A stretch of DNA of 46,992 nt from Bacteroidota bacterium (GTDB lineage Bacteria > Bacteroidota > Bacteroidia > Bacteroidales > Prolixibacteraceae): assembly GCA_023412195.1 (NCBI GenBank), contig JAEYNZ010000058.1:1-46992 (forward strand), given 5' to 3'. The translations under genes and the position numbers were made by a program. The notes beneath the pieces were generated by a model. The model worked only from the letters and a program-made list of their open reading frames with translations. It was not told where the DNA came from and ran no database searches. This document shows positions 34,034 to 43,217 of this stretch, piece by piece (position 1 is the stretch's first letter; each line of letters begins with the position of its first letter).

Positions 34034-35518
34034 TTATGCGGATTTATATGCTGAAATCATTTTATATTTTCTTTTTAAGTACTGCCGGGTGAAATAATCA
34101 ATCAACCGGGGGTGAAGAATAATTCCGAAGAGTCCAAGGGTACCCATTACAACATATGCGACCACATTTCCAAGGAGTAGTGATATGATTCCATAAATGG
34201 CCAAGGGACCAAACAATATAGGAAATGCCATTAACCATTGTGTTGCCCCCATTCCCTGGTAATTAAACATTGCCCGGGTATCAAGGTCGATCGATTTACG
34301 ACTGTTAAGTCCCATTGCAAATACTACCATTGAATTGATTCCCACATTATAAAGCATGACTACAAGATGTATATACACCACTTTGGGTGAAATAAACAAA
34401 TAACCCAGGGACAGCAGGTAAAAAACAACATTGGTGGCTGCCATCAGAAAGAAAGCTGATTGCAGCACCTCCTTCATTTTGACATTTTGGGTCATCAGCA
34501 GCGGGTAATACCTGCTGTGCCATGCAGGGAAAAACTGTCCGTAGGTCATGCTGAAAATACCTGTCATGAACATCCCCCCAAATACAAGAATAAATTCAGG
34601 CACTTCCCCATCAACATCATTATAAAGTATAAGTCCATAAAACAAAAAGAGGCCGGACATAATAGCAGCAGTTCGTGGCCTCTTGTTTCTTAAAATCATT
34701 TTAACTTCCAGTGAAAGCATTTTACCATATTCTCCCACCTTTGACAACCATGAAAAATCATGTGTCGAAGCTTGCTTGCTTTTCTTTGACAGTTCATCGA
34801 GGTAAAATCTGTTCAGCAGGTAACGCAGATTTAAAAAATATAAAGCCAAAGCAAGGACAGGAAACAGCAGGATCAGACCAGGCGAGGATACCACCTGGTC
34901 ATAAAATTTTCCAAATAAGTCGGTTAAATTAACCACTCCAAAATACTCAAGGGCAAAAATTGCTGCTGCAACAGCAAGAAATCCATAAAGAACCTTGTCA
35001 TCTTCGTTTGTGCGCCATTTAATGTACATGGCCAGGAAATGATTTATTAGAATCAGGAATACAATACCTGTAATCCAGGCTGCCAGATGCACTTCCTGCA
35101 GTTCATTAACCACTGATTTAAACAGAAAAGGAAAGACAAGCAAAAGTGGGATTATATTGAAAAAATGTAACAATGACTTATTTAACAGATGCCGTGCTAT
35201 GCGTTTCTTATTTACCGGCAGAATTAAAAAAGGCTGAAACCCGAATGTAGGCAGGTTCTGTATCAAAATCCGCATTACCAGGTCAGCACCAAGATAGACA
35301 AGAATATAGGAATTAAATACTGAAACAAGCGATTGTCCAGGAAACTCAGCAGAAAGAAAGGTACTGAGGCTAAAACCCATCACCAGGGCTACCATTGAAA
35401 AATATAATGCCAGAAATACAAGGACACCTTTTGCTGCAACATTCTTTCCAAAATAGGCTGACCGGGTGAATTCACGCCAGGTGAAATATGACAGGTTACG
35501 ATCCTTCATGCTGCTCAT
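34034..35518 (-). CDS. DUF5687-family ABC transporter permease
   Basis: A 494-residue polytopic protein with about 12 membrane helices. Landmarks: the soluble N-terminus SYFTWREFTRSAYFGKNVAAKG, LPVNKKRIARHLLNKSLLHFFNI, a cytoplasmic loop with VGEYGKMLSLEVKMILRNKRPR, and YGQFFPAWHSRYYPLLMTQNVKMKEVL. I recognise this as the Bacteroidota ABC-permease family named DUF5687. Partner ATPase is the next gene, 1 base away. There is no substrate-binding lipoprotein, so it is probably an exporter or a membrane-remodelling transporter; substrate unknown. Confidence 0.82.
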   Translation of the reverse strand: MSSMKDRNLSYFTWREFTRSAYFGKNVAAKGVLVFLALYFSMVALVMGFSLSTFLSAEFPGQSLVSVFNSYILVYLGADLVMRILIQNLPTFGFQPFLILPVNKKRIARHLLNKSLLHFFNIIPLLLVFPFLFKSVVNELQEVHLAAWITGIVFLILINHFLAMYIKWRTNEDDKVLYGFLAVAAAIFALEYFGVVNLTDLFGKFYDQVVSSPGLILLFPVLALALYFLNLRYLLNRFYLDELSKKSKQASTHDFSWLSKVGEYGKMLSLEVKMILRNKRPRTAAIMSGLFLFYGLILYNDVDGEVPEFILVFGGMFMTGIFSMTYGQFFPAWHSRYYPLLMTQNVKMKEVLQSAFFLMAATNVVFYLLSLGYLFISPKVVYIHLVVMLYNVGINSMVVFAMGLNSRKSIDLDTRAMFNYQGMGATQWLMAFPILFGPLAIYGIISLLLGNVVAYVVMGTLGLFGIILHPRLIDYFTRQYLKRKYKMISAYKSA

Positions 35519-35644
35519 CTGTTCTTGTTAAGAGTATTTTTGCTGGTATTGGTTAGTTTTTATAAAAAAAATTACAATCTCAACCGATAAAATTATATAT
35601 AACCTATTATAATCCTGCTTGTATGAAAAGCCTGCTTCAATCTG

Positions 35645-37867
35645 TTATTGTATTATCTCCGTTAAAACCACTCCCTTTTTAAACCTGTAAACCTCTCCGG
35701 CCTCATTAAAGAATTCAACCCACATAATATATACCCCTGGTTGCTGCAGGGAACCGGTAGAATCTTCACCATTCCATGAAATGAAACCTACGGTTGACAA
35801 AAGTTCATTCTTTACCAGATCCTGTATAAACCTTCCTGAAGAATCAAAAACTTTTATGTTTGCAACAAATCCGGGTTTCCCGGTTTCATATTTAATCACA
35901 AACCTATCATTGTAGCCATCATTATTCGGTGAAAATGATTCAGGTTCAAAATATACAAAAGGCCGCTGCACAGAAACAGCTTCCATCTGTGAATTTTCAT
36001 ACCCGGGAGTACCATAACCGGCTTCGGCAGATGCAGAATGCCAGTTTTCCTTTTCATTTGTTCCCGCAGAAAAGGATCTTCGCTCCAGGGACACACCTTC
36101 AGCATTTGCAAGAAACGGCGAATGCATATTTCCTGAATAGGAAAACTCATCAATCAAATTTCTTTCTTCATCCAGCAGAATAACATGTCCTTTCCCATTC
36201 GGGTAAGAAGGTATTTTTTCCATCTGAATGAAGCAGGAGGGGCATTTTATATGAAACCACGGAAACACACCATTGGTATCTTTTGTCAACGCCATGAAGC
36301 GCTCAGGAAGAAGCACCCTCCTATCCCCGGTCAGTGGATAAATTTGTGCCAGTTCTGAATTTTTATCCCGGGTGGAAAGATATAGCAGGCTTAAATCAAT
36401 GAACTTATCAGAATTATTATAAATCTCGATATAATCCTCACCCCCCGGAACAGGATCAAAAAGAAGTTCACTTGTAAGTATATCTCCCTGTTCAAGCTTG
36501 TTCCACTGTATTTCACAACTACTCTCTGCCATGATATTTCCGCATTCGTCAGCTAATTGGCCTATCCCAAGCGCATAAATTTTATTCAATTGAAAGGGAT
36601 CCTTAAAATGAAGCAATATTTTTTTTGAATCGATTGCTTCAATCTCAACCGGGGTTCCAAGCTCCGATAAGGTATACTGCGTTGGCTTCAGAAGCAAAGC
36701 AGTATCGATGGGTTCTGTAAAAGCCAGTTCAGCTTGATTTGCAGAAACAGCCACAGCCCATTTTATGGAAGGTGCCACCCGGTCAGGGTTATCTGCTAAC
36801 ACCGAATTTAATTTACCCGGAGACCCACCGTCAGGATGCTGGCTCGCCTTCCAGTTTGCCGGATGGTTACATTGCCGGAAAGGATCGATCCGCTCGAGCG
36901 ACCAACCACCGTTACTTTTTAATGGATCGCCATACCAGCTATTGGAATAATCAATGCGATCTACAGCTATTCCATTAGCATCCAATATTTCTATCAGGGC
37001 TCCTTTGTTCAGCAGACCCTGAAACCCTGGCACACCCAAGGCATCTCCGTAAAGACTTAAACGCTCATGGTCACCTGTTGAGCATACAAGCAAAAAGCTG
37101 CGGGGAGCAATCACCTTATCAGGCATTTTCTTTTTAACTCCGTTTATCCTCAACTCCCAGCCGGCCGTGTTCACTTCAACCAGCAGGGTATTAAACAGCT
37201 CTAAATATTCTGCTTCAGGCAGACCTACAGCAGGTAAAGGATCAACCATCAGTTCATTGATGACCACATCAAAGGTTTGAACAGGTGACAGTGGTTCCTG
37301 TTCATGCCATACTTTCACCTCATCAAGTATTACCTTGTCGGATGAATAATGCGTAGAGATGTAGCAAACAACCTGAAGCGAATCAGTATGTATATTCAAC
37401 TGCCTGGCTATTGCTGATCCCCAGTTGCCGGTGTTGTTGCCGTTTTCCTCAAAGATGAATTCCTTGCCAGCCCCTGTTCTGTAGAAAGCCTTCAGATACT
37501 TGGTGACAGCATTGGCACCGCTTCCGGTTTCAGAAGCTATAAGCTGAACATGCACCTTTTGATAATCATGTATTAAAATCCATTCCGATTCCCAGACCAC
37601 CTCTCCATCAACATCACATGCCTCAAAACGGCCACCCGAAGTGGCAACGGTTTTAGCATAATCGTCCACATCCTGAAGGTTGATGTCAGAAAATTTCAAT
37701 TGCCAGTTTAAGAGTCCGGAAAAGTCAGATTGGATTTCGCCATTACCATCACCCCAGATTCCTTTACCGGGCAGCATAAATGATTCATGCCAGATTTGTT
37801 GTGCTGTAACGGGAAAAAGCCACCCCAGCAAGCAAATAGTTAAGGTTTTTTGAATAATTTGGGTCAT
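35645..37867 (-). CDS. lamin-tail-domain surface protein with type 9 secretion C-terminal domain
   Basis: A 740-residue secreted protein: signal peptide (residues 1-22), an N-terminal beta-sandwich (QIWHESFMLPGKGIWG, TKYLKAFYRTGAGKEF), a first lamin-tail domain at residues about 202-330 (VVINELMVDPLPAVGLPEAEYLELFN), a bacterial Ig-like segment around 370-460 (RVAPSIKWAVAVSANQAELAFTEPI), a second lamin-tail domain near 462-600 (ILTSELLFDPVPGGEDYIEIYNNS), and a C-terminal domain from about 643 (SFSPNNDGYNDRFVI, ending YRFKKGVVLTEIIQ) of the gliding-motility-associated type exported by the type 9 system. Lamin-tail domains often join nuclease or adhesion modules; no nuclease is seen here, so adhesion or scaffolding is likelier. 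Confidence 0.85.
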   Translation of the reverse strand: MTQIIQKTLTICLLGWLFPVTAQQIWHESFMLPGKGIWGDGNGEIQSDFSGLLNWQLKFSDINLQDVDDYAKTVATSGGRFEACDVDGEVVWESEWILIHDYQKVHVQLIASETGSGANAVTKYLKAFYRTGAGKEFIFEENGNNTGNWGSAIARQLNIHTDSLQVVCYISTHYSSDKVILDEVKVWHEQEPLSPVQTFDVVINELMVDPLPAVGLPEAEYLELFNTLLVEVNTAGWELRINGVKKKMPDKVIAPRSFLLVCSTGDHERLSLYGDALGVPGFQGLLNKGALIEILDANGIAVDRIDYSNSWYGDPLKSNGGWSLERIDPFRQCNHPANWKASQHPDGGSPGKLNSVLADNPDRVAPSIKWAVAVSANQAELAFTEPIDTALLLKPTQYTLSELGTPVEIEAIDSKKILLHFKDPFQLNKIYALGIGQLADECGNIMAESSCEIQWNKLEQGDILTSELLFDPVPGGEDYIEIYNNSDKFIDLSLLYLSTRDKNSELAQIYPLTGDRRVLLPERFMALTKDTNGVFPWFHIKCPSCFIQMEKIPSYPNGKGHVILLDEERNLIDEFSYSGNMHSPFLANAEGVSLERRSFSAGTNEKENWHSASAEAGYGTPGYENSQMEAVSVQRPFVYFEPESFSPNNDGYNDRFVIKYETGKPGFVANIKVFDSSGRFIQDLVKNELLSTVGFISWNGEDSTGSLQQPGVYIMWVEFFNEAGEVYRFKKGVVLTEIIQ

Positions 37868-37949
37868 CTTGTCAACATTACAGCCAAATTAGTAATTTTA
37901 CGCGAATTATTAATTATAGGAATCAGGGTTTAATAAAAAAATTAAAGTA

Positions 37950-38960
37950 ATGAAAGTTGCAGTTGTAGGAGCAAGCGGAGCGGTAGGACAGGAATTCCTG
38001 CGGGTGCTTGAAGAACGGAATTTCCCAATGGATGAACTGGTTTTATTTGGTTCGGCCAGAAGTGCCGGAACAGAATATGAATTCAGGGGCAAAAAGCTTA
38101 TCGTAAAGGAACTGAAGCACAACGATGATTTCAAGGATATAGATATTGCATTAACTTCTGCCGGCGCAGGGATCTCAAAAGAATTTGCATCAACCATTAC
38201 TAAACATGGAGCCATCATGATTGATAACTCCAGTGCTTTCAGGTATGAGACGGATGTGCCGCTGGTAGTTCCTGAAGTCAATCCAGAAGATTCTAAAAAC
38301 AGGCCACGTAATATTATTGCCAATCCAAACTGTTCCACCATTCAGATGGTTGTAGCACTTAAACCCATCGACAAACTGTCGAAAATCAAAAAGGTCAGAG
38401 TGGCTACCTATCAGGCAGCCAGTGGTGCAGGTGCCCAGGGAATTGCTGAACTTGAGCAGCAGGTTAAGGAAATAGCAGGAGGCAAGGAGCCTACAATCAG
38501 TAAATTTCCGTATCAGCTGGCTATGAATATCATCCCGCACATCGATGTCTTTCTGGATAATGATTATACCAAGGAAGAGATGAAGATGAACTGGGAAACC
38601 AAAAAAATCATGCACACCGATGCCGAGGTAAGTGCTACCTGTGTGAGAATCCCTGTGGCGAGGGCACATTCAGAAGCCATATGGGTTGAAACTGAAGAAC
38701 CACTATCAGTTGAACAGGTAAAGGAAGCCTTTCAAAATGCCGAAGGACTATCTGTAGTTGATAATCCTTCAGAAAAACAGTATCCTATGCCGTTGTTCGT
38801 ATCAGGTATGGATGATGTATTTGTAGGACGTATCCGTAAAGATATTACAGATCCTAATTGTATAACCTTTTGGTGTGTAGGAGACCAGATAAAGAAAGGT
38901 GCCGCATTGAATGCTGTTCAAATTGCAGAATGGCTGATAAAAGAAGGCGAAGTAGGATGA
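37950..38960 (+). CDS. asd: aspartate-semialdehyde dehydrogenase
   Basis: Reduces L-4-aspartyl phosphate to aspartate semialdehyde with NADPH; precursor of lysine, diaminopimelate, methionine and threonine. The 336 residues match. Seen: the nucleotide loop VVGASGAVGQEFLRVLEER, SAGAGISKEFA, the phosphate-binding Asn/Ser cluster IDNSSAFR, catalytic Cys128 in NPNCSTIQM, SGAGAQGIAELEQQ and His240 in RIPVARAHSEAIWVE. Between divergent 35645-37867 gene and this start lie 82 bases; no clean promoter box was found. A bidirectional terminator follows. Confidence 0.97.
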   Translation: MKVAVVGASGAVGQEFLRVLEERNFPMDELVLFGSARSAGTEYEFRGKKLIVKELKHNDDFKDIDIALTSAGAGISKEFASTITKHGAIMIDNSSAFRYETDVPLVVPEVNPEDSKNRPRNIIANPNCSTIQMVVALKPIDKLSKIKKVRVATYQAASGAGAQGIAELEQQVKEIAGGKEPTISKFPYQLAMNIIPHIDVFLDNDYTKEEMKMNWETKKIMHTDAEVSATCVRIPVARAHSEAIWVETEEPLSVEQVKEAFQNAEGLSVVDNPSEKQYPMPLFVSGMDDVFVGRIRKDITDPNCITFWCVGDQIKKGAALNAVQIAEWLIKEGEVG

Positions 38961-38979
38961 TAAAAATTCAATAATAAAC

Positions 38980-39007
38980 AAAAAATGCCTGGTTGCAGGC
39001 ATTTTTT
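38980..39007. terminator. bidirectional terminator between asd and hflX
   Basis: An 11-bp perfect stem (AAAAAATGCCT at 38980-38990, AGGCATTTTTT at 38997-39007) with loop GGTTGC. T-runs on both strands serve both convergent genes. Confidence 0.9.
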
Positions 39008-39050
39008 GTTTTTATGATTTTATGGTTCACATTCAGTTTACAGTTACAGC

Positions 39051-40259
39051 TTATTCTTCCTCCTCCCACGTAATGTCATACAGGTAATCATTGAAAGGAA
39101 ACCGCTGGGAATGAATCACCTTTACCTTATCATACAAAAGATTTCTTAACTCCTCAACATTTTCTTTTTGAGTTGCAGAAATGAAAACAGCAGGTTTATT
39201 CCGTTTTGCCATCCATGAATTTTTCCACTCTTCAAGGCTTATATTTTCCTGTGTTTTAGGCGTTAAATCATCCTCATCCTTTTCCACGTATTTAAAAGCA
39301 TCGATTTTATTGAAAACATAAATGGTTTCCTTATCTCCGGCTCCTATTTCCTTCAAGGTATTGTTAACCGTATGGAGCTGTTCCTCAAAACCGGGATGGG
39401 ATATGTCAACTACATGAACAAGGATATCTGCTTCACGCACTTCATCGAGAGTTGACTTGAAAGATTCCACCAGGTCGTGGGGCAATTTTCTTATAAAACC
39501 TACAGTATCGGCCAGCAGGAAGGGCAGGTTAACCATTATCACTTTTCTGACAGTGGTATCGAGTGTGGCAAACAATTTATTTTCTGCGAACACATCCGAT
39601 TTCGACAGCAGGTTCATCAGTGTTGACTTACCAACATTGGTATAACCTACCAAAGCAACCCTGACCAGTTTTCCCCTGTTCTTGCGCTGGGCTGACTTCT
39701 GCCTGTCAATCTTTTTTAATTGCTCCTTTAATCTTGCAATTTTATCGAGAATGATACGACGGTCGGTTTCAATCTGGGTCTCACCCGGGCCTCTTAATCC
39801 AATCCCCCCACGTTGCCGCTCGAGGTGGGTCCACATACGGGTCAGCCTTGGAAGGAGATACTGATATTGTGCCAGTTCAACCTGGGTCTTGGCATGTGCT
39901 GTTTTAGCTCTTCTGGCAAATATATCCAGGATGAGATTTGTCCTGTCCAACACCTTACATTCCAATGTCCTTTCTATGTTTCTTAACTGGGTTGGAGTAA
40001 GCTCATCATCAAAAATAACTGTATCGATTTCCATTGCCTTCAGATATTCTACAATTTCCTGAAGTTTACCAGGACCAACAAAAGTAGATACAAACGGAAC
40101 ATCAAGTTTCTGTGTAAATTTCTTTAAAACCTTTGCGCCAGCCGTATCAGCAAGAAACTCCAGTTCTTCAAGGTATTCCTGAGCCTGCCTTTCATCCTGG
40201 CCTTTATAAATCAAACCAACAATAACTGCTTTTTCTATAGGTGGTGTTGTTTCTATCAT
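39051..40259 (-). CDS. hflX: GTPase HflX
   Basis: A ribosome-binding GTPase that can split stalled 70S ribosomes under stress. The 402 residues match. Seen: the N-terminal HflX domain with KVLKKFTQKLDVPFVSTFVGPGKLQEIVEYLKAM, a helical linker with RGGIGLRGPGETQIETDRR, P-loop GYTNVGKST near residues 203-211, G2/G3 DTTVRKV and LADTVGFIRKLPHDLVESFKSTLDEV, NKID and SATQK. It is preceded upstream by a terminator that ends tonB on the same strand, so it appears to have its own promoter. Confidence 0.95.
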   Translation of the reverse strand: MIETTPPIEKAVIVGLIYKGQDERQAQEYLEELEFLADTAGAKVLKKFTQKLDVPFVSTFVGPGKLQEIVEYLKAMEIDTVIFDDELTPTQLRNIERTLECKVLDRTNLILDIFARRAKTAHAKTQVELAQYQYLLPRLTRMWTHLERQRGGIGLRGPGETQIETDRRIILDKIARLKEQLKKIDRQKSAQRKNRGKLVRVALVGYTNVGKSTLMNLLSKSDVFAENKLFATLDTTVRKVIMVNLPFLLADTVGFIRKLPHDLVESFKSTLDEVREADILVHVVDISHPGFEEQLHTVNNTLKEIGAGDKETIYVFNKIDAFKYVEKDEDDLTPKTQENISLEEWKNSWMAKRNKPAVFISATQKENVEELRNLLYDKVKVIHSQRFPFNDYLYDITWEEEE

Positions 40260-40277
40260 ACTTTGGGTGTTATATAC

Positions 40278-40309
40278 AAAAAACTCCTGACCCGGGTTAG
40301 GATCAGGAG
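40278..40309 (-). terminator. terminator after tonB
   Basis: On the minus strand a 7-bp stem CTCCTGA/TCAGGAG with a 12-base GC-rich loop, followed by six T (plus-strand AAAAAA at 40278-40283). It lies just before hflX. Confidence 0.8.
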
Positions 40310-40335
40310 CTTATTATATTTTTAGTTTAATTCTA

Positions 40336-41022
40336 TTACTGCAGCTGGAAGTTAATCGGAACAGTATATGAAACACGAACCGGTTTTCCACGTTGCTTGC
40401 CAGGTTTCCATTTGGGAAGCAGACTTACAACCCTAAGGGCTTCCTTATCGAGTGATGGGTCAACGCCCCTTGCAATACGGGGATTGGAAACGCTTCCATC
40501 AGCATCAACAACGAAGGTTACATAAACACGGCCCTGAATACCGTTTTCCTGTGCGATAACAGGATACTTAATTGAGTTGGCAATAAACTGTCTTAGGGCA
40601 AGTTCACCACCGGGAAATTCAGGCATATCTTCTACAATAAAGAATACCTCTGCTTCATCAGCCTCTTCCTCTTGTTTCTGAGTAACTACCGGGGCTACAT
40701 CAATAATCATATCTTTCGTAACTTCAGTATCTTCGATATCAAGTTCATCTTCAATTTCGATATCATCATCAACAATGTTCAGAACTTCTACAACCTGGGG
40801 AGGCGGAGGTGGCGGTGGTTTAATTTCCTGTTCACGGGTAATAGGAATAATTTCTTCTTCAATCTCCTGCATCTGTACCTGCCCCAGTGACTCAGTCTTC
40901 TTGGGAGAGGTCTTGTACTCAAAAGCAGCAAGGATAATTCCTAAAGAAACGACCAAACCTAAGGTAAGGAATAAATTCCTTTTACTTTCAAGGTCTGCTT
41001 TCGGTGATTTTTTTAATTCCAT
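40336..41022 (-). CDS. tonB: energy transducer TonB
   Basis: TonB uses ExbBD-harnessed proton motive force to open TonB-dependent receptors. The 228 residues show: cytoplasmic KKSPKADLESKRN, membrane anchor (residues about 16-34), Glu-Lys-Pro-rich spacer with seven Pro at 69-75, a highly acidic segment (DDDIEIEDELDIEDTE), and a C-terminal TonB domain (residues about 140-228; FPGGELALRQFIANSIKYPV, GRVYVTFVVDADGSV, LPKWKPGKQRGKPVRVSYTVPI). The acidic spacer is a modest departure from the Lys-Pro/Glu-Pro repeats of enteric TonB. A -7 box lies upstream, divergent with tRNA-Ala. Confidence 0.94.
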   Translation of the reverse strand: MELKKSPKADLESKRNLFLTLGLVVSLGIILAAFEYKTSPKKTESLGQVQMQEIEEEIIPITREQEIKPPPPPPPQVVEVLNIVDDDIEIEDELDIEDTEVTKDMIIDVAPVVTQKQEEEADEAEVFFIVEDMPEFPGGELALRQFIANSIKYPVIAQENGIQGRVYVTFVVDADGSVSNPRIARGVDPSLDKEALRVVSLLPKWKPGKQRGKPVRVSYTVPINFQLQ

Positions 41023-41172
41023 TGTCCTTATTTTTATTAGTTTTTTTTAATTTATCTTCCCAAAATAAAGAGGGCTAAAGATAAAAAATAATTGTTACCT
41101 GCAAGTCATATTGTTCTTAAATTCAGATTCAGAAAATTTTTCCTGATATGAACATTGTTCATGAACGTTTTG

Positions 41173-41204
41173 CAAATATAAAACAACAAAAACTTTACCA
41201 CAAA
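41173..41204 (-). promoter_or_regulatory. promoter of tonB
   Basis: Minus strand: TTTG at 41204-41201 and TATATTTG at 41180-41173, with 20 bases between. It drives tonB, about 150 bases before its ATG, and is opposite the tRNA-Ala promoter. Confidence 0.4.
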
Positions 41205-41210
41205 TATCTT

Positions 41211-41238
41211 TTTGTGCTAAAAAATTTATTTATATTTG
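41211..41238 (+). promoter_or_regulatory. promoter of tRNA-Ala
   Basis: TTTG at 41211-41214 and TATATTTG at 41231-41238 (16 bases between), followed by the tRNA 5' end at 41275. Confidence 0.5.
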
Positions 41239-41274
41239 CCCCGCACTTTAAATATACTCAGATCTAAAAATATT

Positions 41275-41348
41275 GGGGGATTAGCTCAGTTGGCTAGAGC
41301 GTTTGACTGGCAGTCAAAAGGTCATCGGTTCGATTCCGATATTCTCCA
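41275..41348 (+). tRNA. tRNA-Ala (anticodon GGC)
   Basis: A 74-nt tRNA: acceptor GGGGGAT with ATTCTCC, D-arm TAGCTCAGTTGGCTAGAGC, anticodon arm TTTGA-CTGGCAG-TCAAA giving GGC, T-loop TTCGATT, discriminator A. Position 3:70 is G:U, the alanine identity pair. CCA is not encoded (A then CA). Confidence 0.96.
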
Positions 41349-41362
41349 CAAGATAACGAAAG

Positions 41363-41390
41363 CCTTGCAGAGATGCAAGGTCTTTTTTTT
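41363..41390 (+). terminator. terminator after tRNA-Ala
   Basis: A perfect 7-bp stem CCTTGCA/TGCAAGG with a GAGA loop, followed by TC and eight T. It ends the tRNA-Ala transcript. Confidence 0.9.
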
Positions 41391-41421
41391 GCCCTAATTA
41401 TTTGTTGCTGACATAAAGAGA

Positions 41422-41577
41422 TTATCCTGGACCAGGTAACCAGGTAAGAGTAAGTTTTTCCGCCACCGAATCAACTTCTCCTTTGGTGATAAATTTATTA
41501 GCCTCAAAGTCTTTACAGTGATTAAGTCTTTGAGCAGCTTCCAAATAACAAACTTGAGTAGAGCGGTTATTGATGCT
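41422..41577 (-). pseudogene. possible coding remnant, about 51 codons without a start
   Basis: In the 41391-41611 spacer one minus-strand frame has no stop for 51 codons and reads with coding-like composition (RSTQVCYLEAAQRLNH, EANKFITKGEV, then a stop at 41422). It lacks a start. It does not resemble a family I can name; a degraded gene tail is possible, as is chance. Confidence 0.25.
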
Positions 41578-41611
41578 TTAAAACTAAAAGGTGTAACAAC
41601 AAATAACAAAA

Positions 41612-43216
41612 CTACTGCTCTTTGTAGTACCTGTTCAGCTCTCTTGTTTGCAGCCCCATTCTTTCAGCCCTTTCGTCGAGCATTGGGTTGCCGTAGGTAA
41701 TGTTGCTGTTATTTTCAAAATCGTAAAGGGTGAGTACCCTGAGCCTGTAAAATGCAACCCAGTAACTCTGAACTGAACGGATGTAATCGCGCTTTGCCTG
41801 CTCCCGCTCCTGCAGGGCTATGTTGAGGTCGGTTATACTGAGTTCACCATTCTGAAACTTCCGCAAGGCTATCTGGTAACCATTTTCTGCTACTTTATCT
41901 GCTTCATCGGCAGTGACCAGCTGATCTTTCAGCAGGCTGAACTGTTCAACCTGTACGATCACTGATCTGTCAAACTCTTCGATATCCTTATTTACATTGT
42001 AGATTGTAAGTTCCCTTTCCGATTCTGCCAATTTCACCGTCGATGCAGAACGGCCCCAGTCGAGGATCGGGATGCTCAATGAAATCCGAAGCATTCTGTC
42101 CCTTTCAGGCTGTTCGTAAATGCCCATAAATGATTCAGCACTGCTGGAAAGCCCAAAACTCCCCCTGAGGGTGGTACTCAACCCTGTACTGTTTTTCGCT
42201 TCTGCAAGAGCACGATCGGCATTTATAAGTTGACGCTGATATAAGGTTGTTTCAAGTCTGTTTTCCCTGGCCTTCGTAACGGCCATATCCAGATCAATAT
42301 CAAAAAAGCGGATATTGAGTGGAATGATCAGATCGACATTCATCGATTGATCCAGTCCTACATAGCGCTTAAGCTCAAAATCTGTGTTTTTAAGGTCCAT
42401 GCTTGCCTGGTTCAACGCTTTCTGAGCATTGAGCACCGACAGTTCTATCCGTGAAAAATCATTATCTGATATCTGCCCCAACTTTTTCTTTGTTTCTGAA
42501 ATCTTAAGATTATCCAAACTGTTCTTAAGGTTGTTTTCTGCAAGCCTGAAGTTCGTAAGGACCATAAGATAATTGAAATACCTGTGGGTTGTATTTAAAG
42601 CGATTTCCTCAATTTGCTGAATAAACCGTTTTTGAGCTTCATCATAGATCATGGGTTCTGTTTTTCGATACCATTTCATCCAGTTGTAGGCAAACAAAGG
42701 CTGGCTGAATCCCACGGTAAAAGGGCTTCCCGAAAAGCTGATCTCATCCTTATTCAGGTTTTGGATCCCGTAAGCTGAAGTACTGGCCCAAATGTTCGTG
42801 CCCAATTGCGGAATTGACTGGTTGAGCGAAAGAACTGCTGATGCAGCCAGGTTTGAAACTTGCTTAAACTGGATACTCCCATCAGGCTGCGTAATAGGTT
42901 GTGTGGTATGGGAATAATTAGGAACATCCCCGTTTAGTGTAAGCTGTGGCCTGAACCTTGTTTTATAATTCCTGTAGCGCCAGTAATAATTAACATTCTG
43001 ATTTTGGGTATATTTTGCAGAAGAGGATCCGGTAATTGCCAGATCGATAACCTCCTCCAACGTTAAACGTTCAGGATTTGATCCGTTTTGAGCATACACA
43101 TCACCTGTAAATAATATAATACCGGAGAAAAAAAACAGAAACAATATCCACTTCATCATTTTGGTTTTTGTAAAATTCTCAAAGCTTCTTATGAAATCAA
43201 GCAAAGAATTCTTCAT
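41612..43216 (-). CDS. TolC-family outer membrane efflux protein
   Basis: A trimeric outer-membrane channel-tunnel for efflux or type 1 secretion. The signal peptide (MMKWILFLFFFSGIILFTGDVYAQ) follows a short N-terminal extension. Then come two TolC/OEP repeats of long helices: LTLEEVIDLAI, RYRNYKTRFRPQLTLNGDV, FSQPLFAYNWMKWYRK and YLMVLTNFRLAENNLKNSLDNL in the first; RALAEAKNSTGLSTTLRGSF, SIPILDWGRSASTVKLAESE and ENGYQIALRKFQNGELSITDLNIALQERE in the second. ATG 43216 sits 1 base after the HlyD stop; the signal-peptide Met at 43159 is a good alternative start. No inner-membrane pump is next to it. Confidence 0.88.
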   Translation of the reverse strand: MKNSLLDFIRSFENFTKTKMMKWILFLFFFSGIILFTGDVYAQNGSNPERLTLEEVIDLAITGSSSAKYTQNQNVNYYWRYRNYKTRFRPQLTLNGDVPNYSHTTQPITQPDGSIQFKQVSNLAASAVLSLNQSIPQLGTNIWASTSAYGIQNLNKDEISFSGSPFTVGFSQPLFAYNWMKWYRKTEPMIYDEAQKRFIQQIEEIALNTTHRYFNYLMVLTNFRLAENNLKNSLDNLKISETKKKLGQISDNDFSRIELSVLNAQKALNQASMDLKNTDFELKRYVGLDQSMNVDLIIPLNIRFFDIDLDMAVTKARENRLETTLYQRQLINADRALAEAKNSTGLSTTLRGSFGLSSSAESFMGIYEQPERDRMLRISLSIPILDWGRSASTVKLAESERELTIYNVNKDIEEFDRSVIVQVEQFSLLKDQLVTADEADKVAENGYQIALRKFQNGELSITDLNIALQEREQAKRDYIRSVQSYWVAFYRLRVLTLYDFENNSNITYGNPMLDERAERMGLQTRELNRYYKEQ

Positions 43217-43217
43217 T

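Noticed and set aside
37910..38341. 143-codon minus-strand frame over the asd start
   Set aside because: Antisense to asd, Ser-rich; a shadow.
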